Source of the DNA: Buxus sempervirens | Taxonomy: Eukaryota; Streptophyta; Magnoliopsida; Buxales; Buxaceae | NCBI GenBank assembly: GCA_947561395.2 | Contig: OX387186.1 | Coordinates: 3,750,835 to 3,814,834 of the forward strand | Direction: 5' to 3' | DNA length: 64,000 nucleotides | Shown here: piece after piece, positions 1 through 14,398 of the stretch | Layout: every line of letters begins with the position of its first letter | Numbering within the stretch: position 1 is the stretch's first letter | The notes under the pieces: model-generated | What the model was told of the DNA's origin: nothing | The model's database searches: none | The model's input: only the letters and a program-made list of their open reading frames with translations | Translations under genes and position numbers: made by a program

Positions 1-675
1 AGAAAATAAAATATATATAGGGAGGGAGAGAGAGAGATTATGCTACCTAGGCTTAAATGAGACAAATATATACCTAAAAACATAATAATGGTGACAAAAA
101 TATACACAAATGGATCATTTGCATGTTTAAAGGAAGTTTAATGATGAATGGAAGATATAATGAAAATCCATACATAAATAGAAGGTGCAAATAGATATCA
201 AGTGTCATAGACAAGCTCAACAAAATAATAAGCATAAAATGTCACGTGCGACTTTTACTATATTTCGACGAAATATCGCGACATTTTCGCCACATTTCAT
301 CGACTTATGAGAATACTCAACATTACCTTTTCCAAGGTGGTTTTGTGTTGCCAACTTAGAAAATGGTGACATTTCACGACATTCGCCAACATTGGAAACC
401 ATGATTCCAATTGAATCAGTGATCACATAACAGCATCGGTAAAAAAACCAAGTTTTTGATACTTTGTATCTTTCCATAACAAAATTGTCCGTTTTGCATT
501 TTGTGGGTTTTTTCAAATTTTTTGGGCTTTAGCAAGTCTTGCCAGTTGTGCTGATAAGGTTGGTAAATAGCCAGAAATGGATTCTTTTCCAGTGTTTGTG
601 GTTGTTTCTCTCAGATTCTTGCCTTCTATCATTTAACTTTTCTTTAATTGAAGTTTCTTGGCATCTTCTTTACAG
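1..675. other. Intron sequence upstream of the first visible UBP14 exon
   Basis: This stretch is AT-rich and holds no convincing exon. It ends in a splice acceptor (tttacag) at 669-675, directly before an exon that opens mid-protein. The window therefore begins inside an intron of the deubiquitinase gene. Short open frames here have no recognisable content. Confidence 0.6.
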
Positions 676-3322
676 GATGCCTTGGAATTCTTCCTACATC
701 TTCTTGACCAAGTGGAACGTGCTAATTCTGGGAAATCTGAATTGGACCCCTCAAGGAGTTTCAAGTTTGGTATTGAAGAACGACTTCTTTGTCCTTCTGG
801 AAAAGTAGCTTACAATAGAAGGGTGGATTATATCCTGTCTCTGAATATCCCATTGCACAATGCTACCAACAAAGGTAAGCTTCTGTACTATCATTTTCCG
901 TACTAAATATGGCCTTGAAGTTAATTCATATGATCTCACAATTTGAGAATTCAGAACAGCTAGAAGCCTTTCAGAAGTTGAAAGCAGAGAAGGGTTTGGA
1001 AGGAAAGGACGCGTGAGTTACAATAAATGACTCAACTCATATTTTAGTTTTGTCTTGAAATATCCTACTAATCTTAGCCTAGCAGATCTGGTGATGAAGT
1101 TGTACGCCCAAGGGTTCCCCTAGAGGCATGCTTGGCAAGTTTTTCAGCTCCAGAAGAGGTGCATGATTTTTACAGCTCTGCCTTAAAGGCTAAGACCACT
1201 GCAATCAAGTAAGCTTGTGATGTTATTTTCATGTGTATATCTAAGAGTGGTATATGTTTCTTACATAGCTAATTACCCAGGTTGTGTGTGTGTGCATGCA
1301 TGTGTTTTTTTTTAAAAAAAAATTTGTAATGTATCGAAAATGAATACTAAATCAATTTTATGCTTGCTCCGCCTTGTTGAGCTACATCTTAGACGGTTTC
1401 TGGCTGAAAATTACAGGAAAAGGAAAAAAAAAGAAAAATAAAATTTAAAGTAGAACATGAACAGCTTAAGTTTCTGATTACTCGGAACAATTCATTATTT
1501 TATTTCAAACACAGTGGGTCTGCAGTTCATCGGCCTATATAAGTACTATATAAGTACTGGCCCTACCATGCATGAAACTGCTAATAGTTTAGGTTCAGAA
1601 GGGTTGCTATTGGTTATTAATGTGTTGGTGCTCAATCCAATCCAAATGTTTAATCTATGTGCTGATTAATCCAAACCTGAACCAACTCACTTAACCTCTT
1701 TAATATTCCCTTTAAAAACTGACACCCACACTGGATAACTGGACCCTAGATGTCACTTCTCTCTGTTAATTTTTTTTTATTTTTTTAATTTTATATTTTG
1801 TAAAGACTTTTAGGTTTTGATAAAGGTGTTATTAAAACTATTAGGTCAATTCTCGTTGTTGGACCCAACTCATTGACATGTTTAATCTTCCATTTAATAC
1901 CTGATGCCTGTACTTGATCACTTGATCTTAAAGGTAAATTGTTGTTACCTCCCCAAACCTACCCCATCTACCATAGGGTTGTAAGGACTGGTAGAGATAT
2001 TGCTTCCCCCTGGTTCTCACATTGCCTACCATATAGTCCAAAAGTAAAATCTAGGATTAAGGTTTTTATGCGGAGGGAATCTCTCTATAGAGGGCCCATT
2101 CCAGGCGTCTTCATTGATTGGGAGGTTTAGTGTCTTTGCTTTGAGTTGGCAAGTTGTTTTCTTGATACAACTTTACCCCCTTTTTAATTTTACATTTGTC
2201 CATTTGTGTGATGATTGTGTAGTTCTTTGACCCTCTTGTTATAAATCATTTTCATTAAAATTAGTATGTATCTCTATTTAAATGATCAAAAAGGAAAAAA
2301 AAAACATTATAATTGGCCTGGAAAATTTACCCACACACTTAAACTAAAAGGATGAAATTAAATCACTAATGTCAGTGGTATGAGTAAAATGACTCTTAAA
2401 AAATATTTTTTTCTTCTTTCTGGGCAGGACTGCTGCTTTGACTTCATTCCCCGATTATTTAGTTTTGCATATGCGGAAATTCGTGATGGAGGAAGGCTGG
2501 GTGCCCAAAAAGCTTGGTATCTTCTCCTTTGCTTTGGTCATATCTTCACATAAACAGAAAATTTCATACTTCTGTTTCCCGTTTTACTTTATGCAGCGGC
2601 GACCCAATTAACTGGGAGTTGTTGACCTCCTTGTTCTATGTGATTATCCAGATGTCTATGTAGATGTGCCTGATATAATAGATATTAGTCATATGCGCAG
2701 CAAGGGGCTTCAGCCAGGGGAAGAGCTTTTACCAGAGACAGGTGTGTCATTATTAGTCTTATCAGAGACATTGTTGATGATTTTGATTTTTGGCTCTTGA
2801 GTCAAGGTTTAATAGTTTCGTATTTGTTCTGATACAGTTATAATTTAGAACTTGGGAGTTGAGACTGGAATCATAATCTGCTGAGTTGCTTCCGTATTAT
2901 GTCCTGAATCTAATTATTTTCCTTCTTATTTTCTTTCCCTGAGGAACTGGGACATTTTTCTGATCACAGATTTCCTTGATGTGGTTGTTCAAAACAAATA
3001 AAATGGGAATCTTACTAGTCACTCTTTTGAAACATGATATCAGTTATACTTTTGTTTTGGATCCCATTTTGGTCTTAGAATTTTATCTTTAAGGTTCTAG
3101 ACCATAATGGAACAGATGTTATTTTTCGTATAACATGGTTGGCTCAAAAGCAATCAATCAAGAATCCTATCATGGACTCTTTTGAAACATAGTCTCAGTC
3201 ATTCTTTGTTATCCATTTAAGAAACATCGATTTCAGAATTCAATCTTTAGGGTTCTCGATCATACTGGGAAAATTTAGTTTTTCAAAGCTCATGCTCGGC
3301 CCTCTTTTAGCATTTGCCCTTT

Positions 3323-3372
<50 letters not shown>

Positions 3373-5917
3373 GCTCTTTCATTTTCTCCCGATATTGTTG
3401 GATTAGATTTTTAACAAGAGTTTTTGCGGTATTGATGAAAAAATTTGTGGATGACCTTCATGGAAACAGAGATATCTTCCTGCTCCACAAAACATGTGTG
3501 TAGGCACATGCACGTGTATACCTCTTTTTTCCCTTCATATGCAGTTTTTTGGGTTGTTTCTTAACCTTGCACCTTTCACCATTTACTTATTCCCTTTTCA
3601 CTGCATCTTGAGCATGTGCAGCTTCTGTTGTTAAAATTTTGATGTGATTTGGTGCGACTGAAGGTTGATTTAAATCAGTGTAAAAATTCAATTTATGTTT
3701 GAACCTTACAATATGCATTTAGCTGTATGATCTAAACAATTCAACTTTGCCACACAAAAGGTGCCACTTTCCCTTTTTAATGATAAACCATTATTTTTTT
3801 CGTTTAGTCCTTACGTAGAATATAGTAATCTAATATATATATATTTTGCTTACCTTAGCAACCAAAAACCCCATTTTGTAGGACAAATCTCAAAACCTAC
3901 ATCCCAAACACTACTATTACTATACCATTAATAGTGGGATCCACAGTTCAAATTTGCTATTAGTTGGTTGTGTTTGTCACCCTGCTCTAGTTAGACATAA
4001 TAGAAGTTTCAGGTGGTTGAACTGTAAGTCAGACTTGCAGAGTCAAGCAAGTACCGTGTTGACAATGTTTGCTCATAAACTAAATATGGGAAAATATTGT
4101 TGAACCAACTTTTGATGCATTGAGTCAACCCGAAGGGCAAAGCTAACAAATAACACTTAAATGAGGTTTAGAGTAGAAACAGTTATTCTCCTAAATGGTT
4201 AAATGAACAGATTGTATTATTCTATTCACGCTCACCCGCTCACTCCTGGGTTCCCTAGATGTAGGAATGCAAGTAGGATATTTCCCCTCTCCACCCACCC
4301 ACACCCCCACCCCCTTCCTTTTTTCGTTCTCTTCAAATGGTTCATTTCACTTTTGAAGTTTTAATCTGAGACACTTCCAGCAAGTGCATGCGATATTGGT
4401 TGAAACTGGAGAAGGTATCTTAGCTACATTTGCCAGTTTGTTACTTCCCCCTAATATTGGTTATTTTTTGCCCTTTTTTCTTCTATTCTCTTTTATTTTT
4501 AAGTCTGAGATTGTGCATGATTGGTGGGAGGAGGATTGAGGAAGAGTGATCAATGTGCATTAATAAAAATGGGTCTTATTGAGTTGTGCAGTGGCTGGTG
4601 GGGAGGTGGAATTGGCACCAACAATGCCTTCAGCAAATGAGGATATAGTTTCTCAGCTTGCATCTATGGGATTTAACTATTTCCATTGTCAGAAGGCTGC
4701 TATTAGCACTGCAAATCTTGGAGTAGAGGAGGCAATGAATTGGTTGCTTTCTCACATGAATGATCCAGGTAATACAATCAAAATGGTATTCTGAAAATTT
4801 CATTTCTGTTTATTGCAAGAGCTTTAACTACAGCTGCTTCCAAGGATGTCATACGCCTAAAAGTGGGTTACATTATTTGAGTTTTATTTATTTTTATTGT
4901 CAGATATAGATGATCCCATCTCCCAAGAGGTGCAAACTGCTGGAGTTCTTTTATCAATGATTGATCAATCAAAAGTTGATACACTGGTGTCATTCGGGTT
5001 TCAGGAAGAGATTGCTCGGAAAGCATTGAAGGCATCGGTATGGTTCTAATTATATGGATTGGATTGTTCCTTGAAAAATTCTTTGGAACTTAATTAACTA
5101 CTTTTTCTGATTTGATTCTTCTCAGGGTGGTGACATTGAGAAGGCAACAGATTGGATATTTAACCACCCTGATGTTGCTGATTCATCAGATATGGATACT
5201 ACATCAACAAGTGCCCAGAATAATGTTGATGCAGGATTACCAGATGGAGAAGGAAGTTAGTTTCTCTTTCCCTTCATTTACCTTTCATGCATACATTCTA
5301 AATGCTAATCAAAGGTTTATGAGTTTTTTTATTTATTGGAATTAGGTTAGTTTTCTAGTTCTACAAAATGTTTGAGGCCTTGCATGCTTTTTGGGCATTC
5401 AAGGACATTTTGTTGCCTTTTGATGGTTCCAGCAAGGAGGGAAGCACCTTTAGTTTCTTTGCCCTAAACCCATGCATGACAGCAATAAATACTTGAGAGC
5501 AATTTGACATGACATTATAATAAATTCAGTAACTTGAAAGTCAGAAGTTTCCAGGTTTCCTTACATCTTGTGCTAGTTTCAGTTACAAATGACGATTATC
5601 AGTTATCTAATTACTTGAAATAAATTAGTTTCAGTTTCTTTGTTTTCTTTAGTACTATTAGTGCTGCTACTAATCTTCTTGTCCTTCTTATTGCACAAAC
5701 ATAATGATCTATTTGTTTTTCGATCAACTGTTGTGCAGGATACAGGCTTTTGGGATTTGTGAGTCATATGGGTACTTCCACCCATTGTGGCCATTATGTA
5801 GCTCATATATTGAAAGAGGGTAGGTGGGTAATCTTCAACGATGACAAAGTTGGGGCTTCCATTAATCCACCCAAGGATATGGGCTACTTGTATTTCTTCG
5901 AGAGACTAAGCAGTTGA
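676..5917 (+). CDS. UBP14: Ubiquitin carboxyl-terminal hydrolase 14-like (UBP14, isopeptidase T / USP5 type), 3' part
   Basis: This is the C-terminal part of a cysteine protease that disassembles free, unanchored ubiquitin chains in cytosol and nucleus. Exons read by eye: 676-874, 955-1012, 1086-1208, 2428-2516, 2652-2741, 4592-4768, 4904-5037, 5126-5255 and 5739-5917. All have GT-AG borders and join in frame to give 392 residues and a TGA stop. The first exon opens with [17 protein letters not shown], which follows the QQ of the USP core. Two UBA domains follow: one around [17 protein letters not shown], one around [18 protein letters not shown]. The last exon carries the His box [20 protein letters not shown] with the catalytic His. 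The two UBAs placed inside the USP fold identify the USP5/UBP14 subfamily. The Cys box and zinc-finger UBP domain must lie left of the window. Introns hold a (TC)n tract and a 1.85-kb AT-rich spacer. Confidence 0.93.
3326..3370 (+). repeat. (TC)n microsatellite in a UBP14 intron
   Basis: About 22 uninterrupted TC units sit inside the intron between the exons ending at 2741 and starting at 4592. It is a likely length-polymorphic marker and has no coding role. Confidence 0.95.
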
Positions 5918-6873
5918 TGATGTGGAGGTGAAATCGTTGCAGAATCAAAGTGAAGTAATGCGATCCGATCATCTGATGAAAATGGTGTTGACTTGTCCTG
6001 TGATCTTGCTCCTTGAGCTGCACGGCACATCAAGAATTTGTCGGAGGGATCACTCCTGCAATAAAACTCTCATTCTTTGGTATCTGTATACGCATGGATT
6101 TTCGTAGCAGACGATAGTTGCTTTGCACAGTAACATGTAACAATTCCCAGTTAGTCTGTTTTTGAGCCCCGGTGGGAACTCAGGTGACGGACTTCCATCA
6201 CAAAAATATCCATTCCGAGGAAGTGCGTATTAGGACGCTCAACTACATAAGCGGATCCTAATTTCCTCTGGTATACTACAACGGTTGTTGTACTGTACCC
6301 ATCATACACGTACCGATTTTTATTGGCATGGGATCTATGTTTGCAATTGCAATGATGCCTTTTGAATTAGAAAAGACAAGAATAGAGGGTGTTGGTGGTA
6401 ATGCCTTGTGATGTTCAGATCTTTAAGGCTTGGATCAATTCCTACCTCTTCAAGTCGGAGGGTGTGGACTTGTTTTCTAGAGAAGACTTGTGAGTCATTC
6501 GACGCTATATTCTAGGCTGGTGTTTGTGCGTGTGGAATATGGTGCGGTGTTAGAGCGGTGAATCGGTGGCTTGGGTTGGGCTAGAATCACGTGGTTCTTC
6601 AATTGGTTTTACGTGAGTTGGTTAATTTTTATAGGAAGTGAGCTGTTGGATTATAAAGCATCTTAAGTGAATCTTAGACGTATAAATCTAATGTTTATAA
6701 AAATAGATCTGATCAGGATCTTTTGTCAATTAAGTGGAAACAAATAAAAACTTCTTAGTGTGTTTGAACTTATAAGTTATGTTAGGCTAGCCAACTGACA
6801 ACCAATGGTTTAAGAAGACATTCCGAGTCGGAAACTAAAGTTCCGCAACCAGCCCCTATTATTAAAAACATAA
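5918..6873. other. UBP14 3' UTR and spacer
   Basis: The first few hundred bases are probably UBP14 3' UTR. The rest is AT-rich spacer. I see no further gene or clear repeat here. Confidence 0.5.
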
Positions 6874-7302
6874 GGGAAAATTATGAGATGGGTCACTTCC
6901 TAAAAATATTAATAAAAATAGTCCATTAATATGTCGAATTACAGAAAAGGACCACTTTTATCTATAATTATAAAAAAGTCCATCAAAATTAAATTATAAG
7001 ATCACTTTTCAAAAATAATTCAATTTGATGACATGAGCTCTTTATACATGGGATGCGAACTCCTTATACGTGACACAAACGCATTCTATGTGGGATAAGA
7101 GCACATCATATGTCGCTTCTTATATGGGGCACAAGCATTCTACCATGTGGGATAAGAGCACATCATATATGAACATAAGTGTTCTATAATAAAATGACAC
7201 TATTTTGTAATATTTTTTAAAAGTGGTTCTTTTTGTAATTCGACATCTTATTGAACTGTTTTTATGAATATTTTTAAAAGTGATCCTTTTTCGTAGTTTT
7301 CC
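6874..7302. mobile_element. Mutator-like MITE (GGGAAAA...TTTTCC termini)
   Basis: The left end (GGGAAAATTATGAGATGG) and the reverse complement of the right end (GGGAAAACTACGAAAAAGG) continue as imperfect terminal inverted repeats of more than 100 bp. The flanking 9-mers are AAAACATAA on the left and CAAACATAA on the right, 8 of 9 identical, which fits the 9-bp TSD of Mutator-type elements. No coding capacity. A related copy lies at 18341-18732. Confidence 0.7.
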
Positions 7303-7432
7303 CAAACATAAAGGCAAACCCATGACCGTGTGGATGGTTGGCAGCTTTGCATCAAAAATTTTCCGCTATATGAAATATATATATATATTATTCAATTAAT
7401 CAGCATAATATCTTTTTCTTTTCTTTCTCTGG

Positions 7433-7667
7433 ATCTTCTTACTGTACCAAGAATTGGGCTTGGGGCTTGGGGGTATGCTCCCTCCAAGGTCTCAAGTTCA
7501 AAACCTCTTAGGTGTTACCAATTCTTTGGAGCTACCTACATAAAGTCTATGGGCTTTAGACTTAATTGGACCATGTGGGTTGCAGGGTCTTACATGGGTT
7601 CTCAGGGATTAATCGGTTGAGCGTAAGCGGGCTCGGATACCCTGAGTTAAAAAAAAAAAAAAAAATT
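7433..7667 (+). mobile_element. SINE-like element with RTE-type tail and poly(A)
   Basis: A block with a B-box-like motif (AGGTCTCAAGTTCAAAACC near 7487) runs to a tail resembling those of plant RTE LINEs (GCTCGGATACCCTGAGTT). It ends in about 17 A residues at 7650-7666. The tRNA-like head is not convincing, so classification as a SINE rather than a truncated LINE is tentative. Confidence 0.45.
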
Positions 7668-7925
7668 TGGGCTTAGAAATCACACGATCCAAGTGCCATA
7701 AAGCTTGGTACCTAAGTTTTTAAATTAAACCAAAAGGGACACGAAAGGGTATGTGATTAAAGGAAAAGGCGAAAAGGCATGAAAAAAAGAGCGATAGGTG
7801 ATCCCAAACGTATGGTTGTGTGGCGCCATCTGTCTCGCATCATACACTCAGTATCTTATCTCCTCGAGGCGTGATCTCGTCGCTAACTCATCAGCTTCGG
7901 CTTGTCTTACATCGTCTTCCACTTG

Positions 7926-7946
7926 AAATAGATAGATAGATATCTA
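7926..7946 (+). promoter_or_regulatory. GATA repeat in the petC leader
   Basis: Four GATA motifs in a row (agatagatagatagatatc) lie about 35 bp before the petC start codon. GATA/I-box motifs are common in light-responsive plant promoters. Here the position suggests 5' UTR or core promoter, and function is inferred only. Confidence 0.35.
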
Positions 7947-7978
7947 AAACACCTGCTGGTCCTTGAAGCTTCAGAGCC

Positions 7979-11836
<3,858 letters not shown>

Positions 11837-12338
11837 AACTATTAATCCCTCTATCCTACCAAATTCATCTGTTGACCGACCTATATATGTTGATTCAAAC
11901 TCAGCCTATTTGTCTTCTCCATGTACGCATACACACGCTGTAATAGAAAAGGAGCTTTTAAAAGTAAGAAGCTGTTAAAATCTGGAACAGGGTCTCAAAT
12001 TGAACTTGGTTACTGTTAATATTTATATACATTTTAAGGTTCCATAGTTTCTGTCATTTTCTCAACCAGAGCTTGTGTCGATTGATAATGATCGTTGATC
12101 TCATTCTAAAAGTTTCATCATCTTTAAGCAACATAATTTGATCAAATTTGATAGAGGAGGGTTCTCCTTCCTGTTTCCTGCCCATCTCTCATGGGTACCT
12201 CTTCCTTTATGTGTTATTTACTTTTTCATATTAATGAATCATTATTCATCAAAATATATATATTGGAATTTGTTTGCGCGAATCTTCATAGATGAAAACG
12301 AGCTTGAAGGCCAACAAATCCACGGGGATAGATGATGT
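11837..12338. other. petC 3' UTR and spacer
   Basis: This is AT-rich sequence after the petC stop, probably the 3' UTR followed by spacer. No ORF or repeat is supported before the TRIM insertion at 12339. Confidence 0.5.
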
Positions 12339-13105
12339 TGTTGAACATCGTTCATACTAAAAGCTTAAGTTGATAGTTGGAGTTGAACTTTATATATTTA
12401 ATATATTCTTTAACACTCCCCCTCACGTGTGGGTCAAACTCAAACCCATTTTTTTTGGGAACCCATACACGTGGAATATTTTTTCTCAACGGATGGAGTG
12501 GAGATTTGAACCCAAGACCTCGGATTTGCCTAAGGCTCAGATACCATATATGTAGAACACCGTTCCTACTAAAAGCTTAGGCTGATAGTTGGAGGTGAAC
12601 TTTATATATTTAATATATTCTTTAACACTCCCCCTCACGTGTGTTCCGGACTCAAACCCATTTTTTTAGGGAACCCATTTTTAGGGTGGCCATACACGTG
12701 GAATATTTTTTCTCAACGGGTGGAGTGGAGATTTGAACCCAAGACCTCGGTATTTGCCTAAGGCTCTGATACCATGGAACCAATTTCTAATCGGTTAAGG
12801 AAATAAATCTCTAGATCCTTCAATTTAGGAACTAATCTTTCAACACTCCCCCTCAAGTTGATGCATAGATATCACACATGCCCAACTTGTCTACTAATTT
12901 TGAGAAGATTCGATTTGAGACAGCTTTAGTAAAAAGATCAGTTGATCTAATCTTAGATAACTCCAATATACCCTCATCAAGCTTTTCTTTAATAATGAAT
13001 CTGTCCACCTCTACGTGCTCTGATACCATGTTGAACACCGTTCCTACTAAAAGTTTAAGCTTATAGTTTGAGGTGAACTTTATATATTTAATATATTCTT
13101 TAACA
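12339..13105 (-). mobile_element. Compound TRIM (miniature LTR retrotransposon array), TSD GATGT
   Basis: There are three near-identical 77-bp LTRs at 12339-12415, 12551-12627 and 13029-13105. On plus they read TGTTGAACAyCG...TTCTTTAACA. Each is followed on plus by a reversed polypurine tract (CTCCCCCTCAC) or preceded by a reversed tRNA-iMet primer-binding site (GCTCTGATACCA). A different 71-bp LTR-like unit (TGGAACC...TCAACA, 12775-12845) sits between LTR2 and LTR3. The whole block is flanked by the perfect 5-bp duplication GATGT (12334-12338 and 13106-13110). On the minus strand the order is LTR3, PBS, copia fragment, PPT, odd LTR, PBS, internal, PPT, LTR2, PBS, internal, PPT, LTR1. No protein beyond the copia tail is encoded, so movement would have needed enzymes from elsewhere. 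Confidence 0.88.
12849..13038 (-). pseudogene. Captured copia pol C-terminal (RNase H tail) fragment within the compound TRIM
   Basis: The minus-strand reading includes EHVEVDRFIIKEKLDEGI and TDLFTKAVSNRIFSKLV, ending KLGMCDIYAST. It matches the extreme C-terminus of Ty1/copia polyproteins (typical KHIEVD..FIREK, DIFTK, KLGM.DIYAP). A PPT-like run follows, as it does in a complete copia element. It is a short fragment with no RT core. Confidence 0.85.
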
Positions 13106-14398
13106 GATGTGCCATTTTTAGGGGTTGGTGCATTCTTAAATCAGTGTGCTCAGCTCTGCCTGCAATCTATGGAATGGGTTGGCCGTCTCTGCGAAAATAA
13201 TCGCCCAACAATGTGACTCAGAACTCATTAATGAGAGAATATTGAGCTTCGGGTTGTTTTGGGTCCAAACCGGCGCTTCTCTTGGATAATATTTGATCGT
13301 AAAGTAAAAAAACGAGATTATAGATAGAGAAGGGAAAGTAGGAAAACTGGTTTCCAGCAGCTTATGAGAATTGGATGAAATTTTGCTTGAAAAGAAAAAA
13401 ACAAGATCATCAACATAATATGCCAATTCACACCAAGTGGCCCCAATGACATAAATCTTATCTCCTCTTAATATCTTAGGCTCTTTAATATGCATTTTCT
13501 CACACCTTCTTACTGGTGCATTTCTTGGCCTCCGTTTTACATGTACAAACTATAACCTACGTTCTCATCATTTTCTCCATAGCTTTCTCTCTAGTCTCTA
13601 TAGAGAGTTTTCCTCTACAATTCTATTTTTAGAATATTTTCTTTCTCCTGAGCATTCTCCTTTTATTTTAAACTTTTCTCTCTCTAAAACCTTCTCTCTA
13701 CATTTTCTAACTTCCTCCTGTATAACAAACAGTAACCGCCTTACCCAATTCTGCCGACCTATTCTAAATGTCAGAGACGCCCAACTAACTAATATACGAA
13801 CGGCTGACTGTTACAGAACTCAAAGGACTTTGCCAGAGATTACTGAACATCGCTATGTTATGCTAGGCTGTGCGTGTAATTCACCGCGTTATTTTCAATC
13901 ATCATGAATGACTATTACTCTATATATACAACGTTTACTGCAGAATTACGTGAAGGTGGCTGAGCCGTTCCCCCGTGGTAGACCAAAAATATCGTAGACT
14001 TCCAAGTTTGAAAGCTCACAAACGAAGTTTTCTTGTTCATACAATGAAAATTACGTGTTAATAATTTTACCATCTCAATGGAGATTGTTATTTTCAGTTT
14101 ACGAGCTGTGTGGATGTTGTGTTCTTTTTTGTGGGAAGGTGACGGTTAAGCTTCGGTTAATGTTGAACGGCCAACAAACGCTGAATTATCTCAGACCTCT
14201 CCTCTCTTTTGTTGTGGTAAGTCCTACCACTTGTGAATGGTTTACCTAATACTTTGAAGTTCAAACAAACCAACAAAATAATGATAATACACCAAACACA
14301 CAAACCAAAGTGTAAATAAGCTATTAAGTGTATAAGAAAATGAAGTAGAAGCTCAACTACAAACAAAAGACGAGATTTAACATGGTTCGACACTAAGG
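13106..14398. other. Spacer and repeat-like sequence left of the CACTA insertion
   Basis: No gene is visible. The last ~120 bp (ending catggttcgacactaagg) resumes after the CACTA element as aggcctacgtccacgggc. The transposon therefore landed in an older sequence resembling plant LTR-retroelement DNA. The family of that host sequence is not resolved. Confidence 0.4.

Noticed and set aside
1939..2300. Possible retroelement tail in a UBP14 intron
   Set aside because: It ends in an A-rich run and looks repeat-like, but no family motif or TSD could be shown.
12853..13066. Small plus-strand gene of 62 codons
   Set aside because: It is the reverse of the copia fragment in the compound TRIM.
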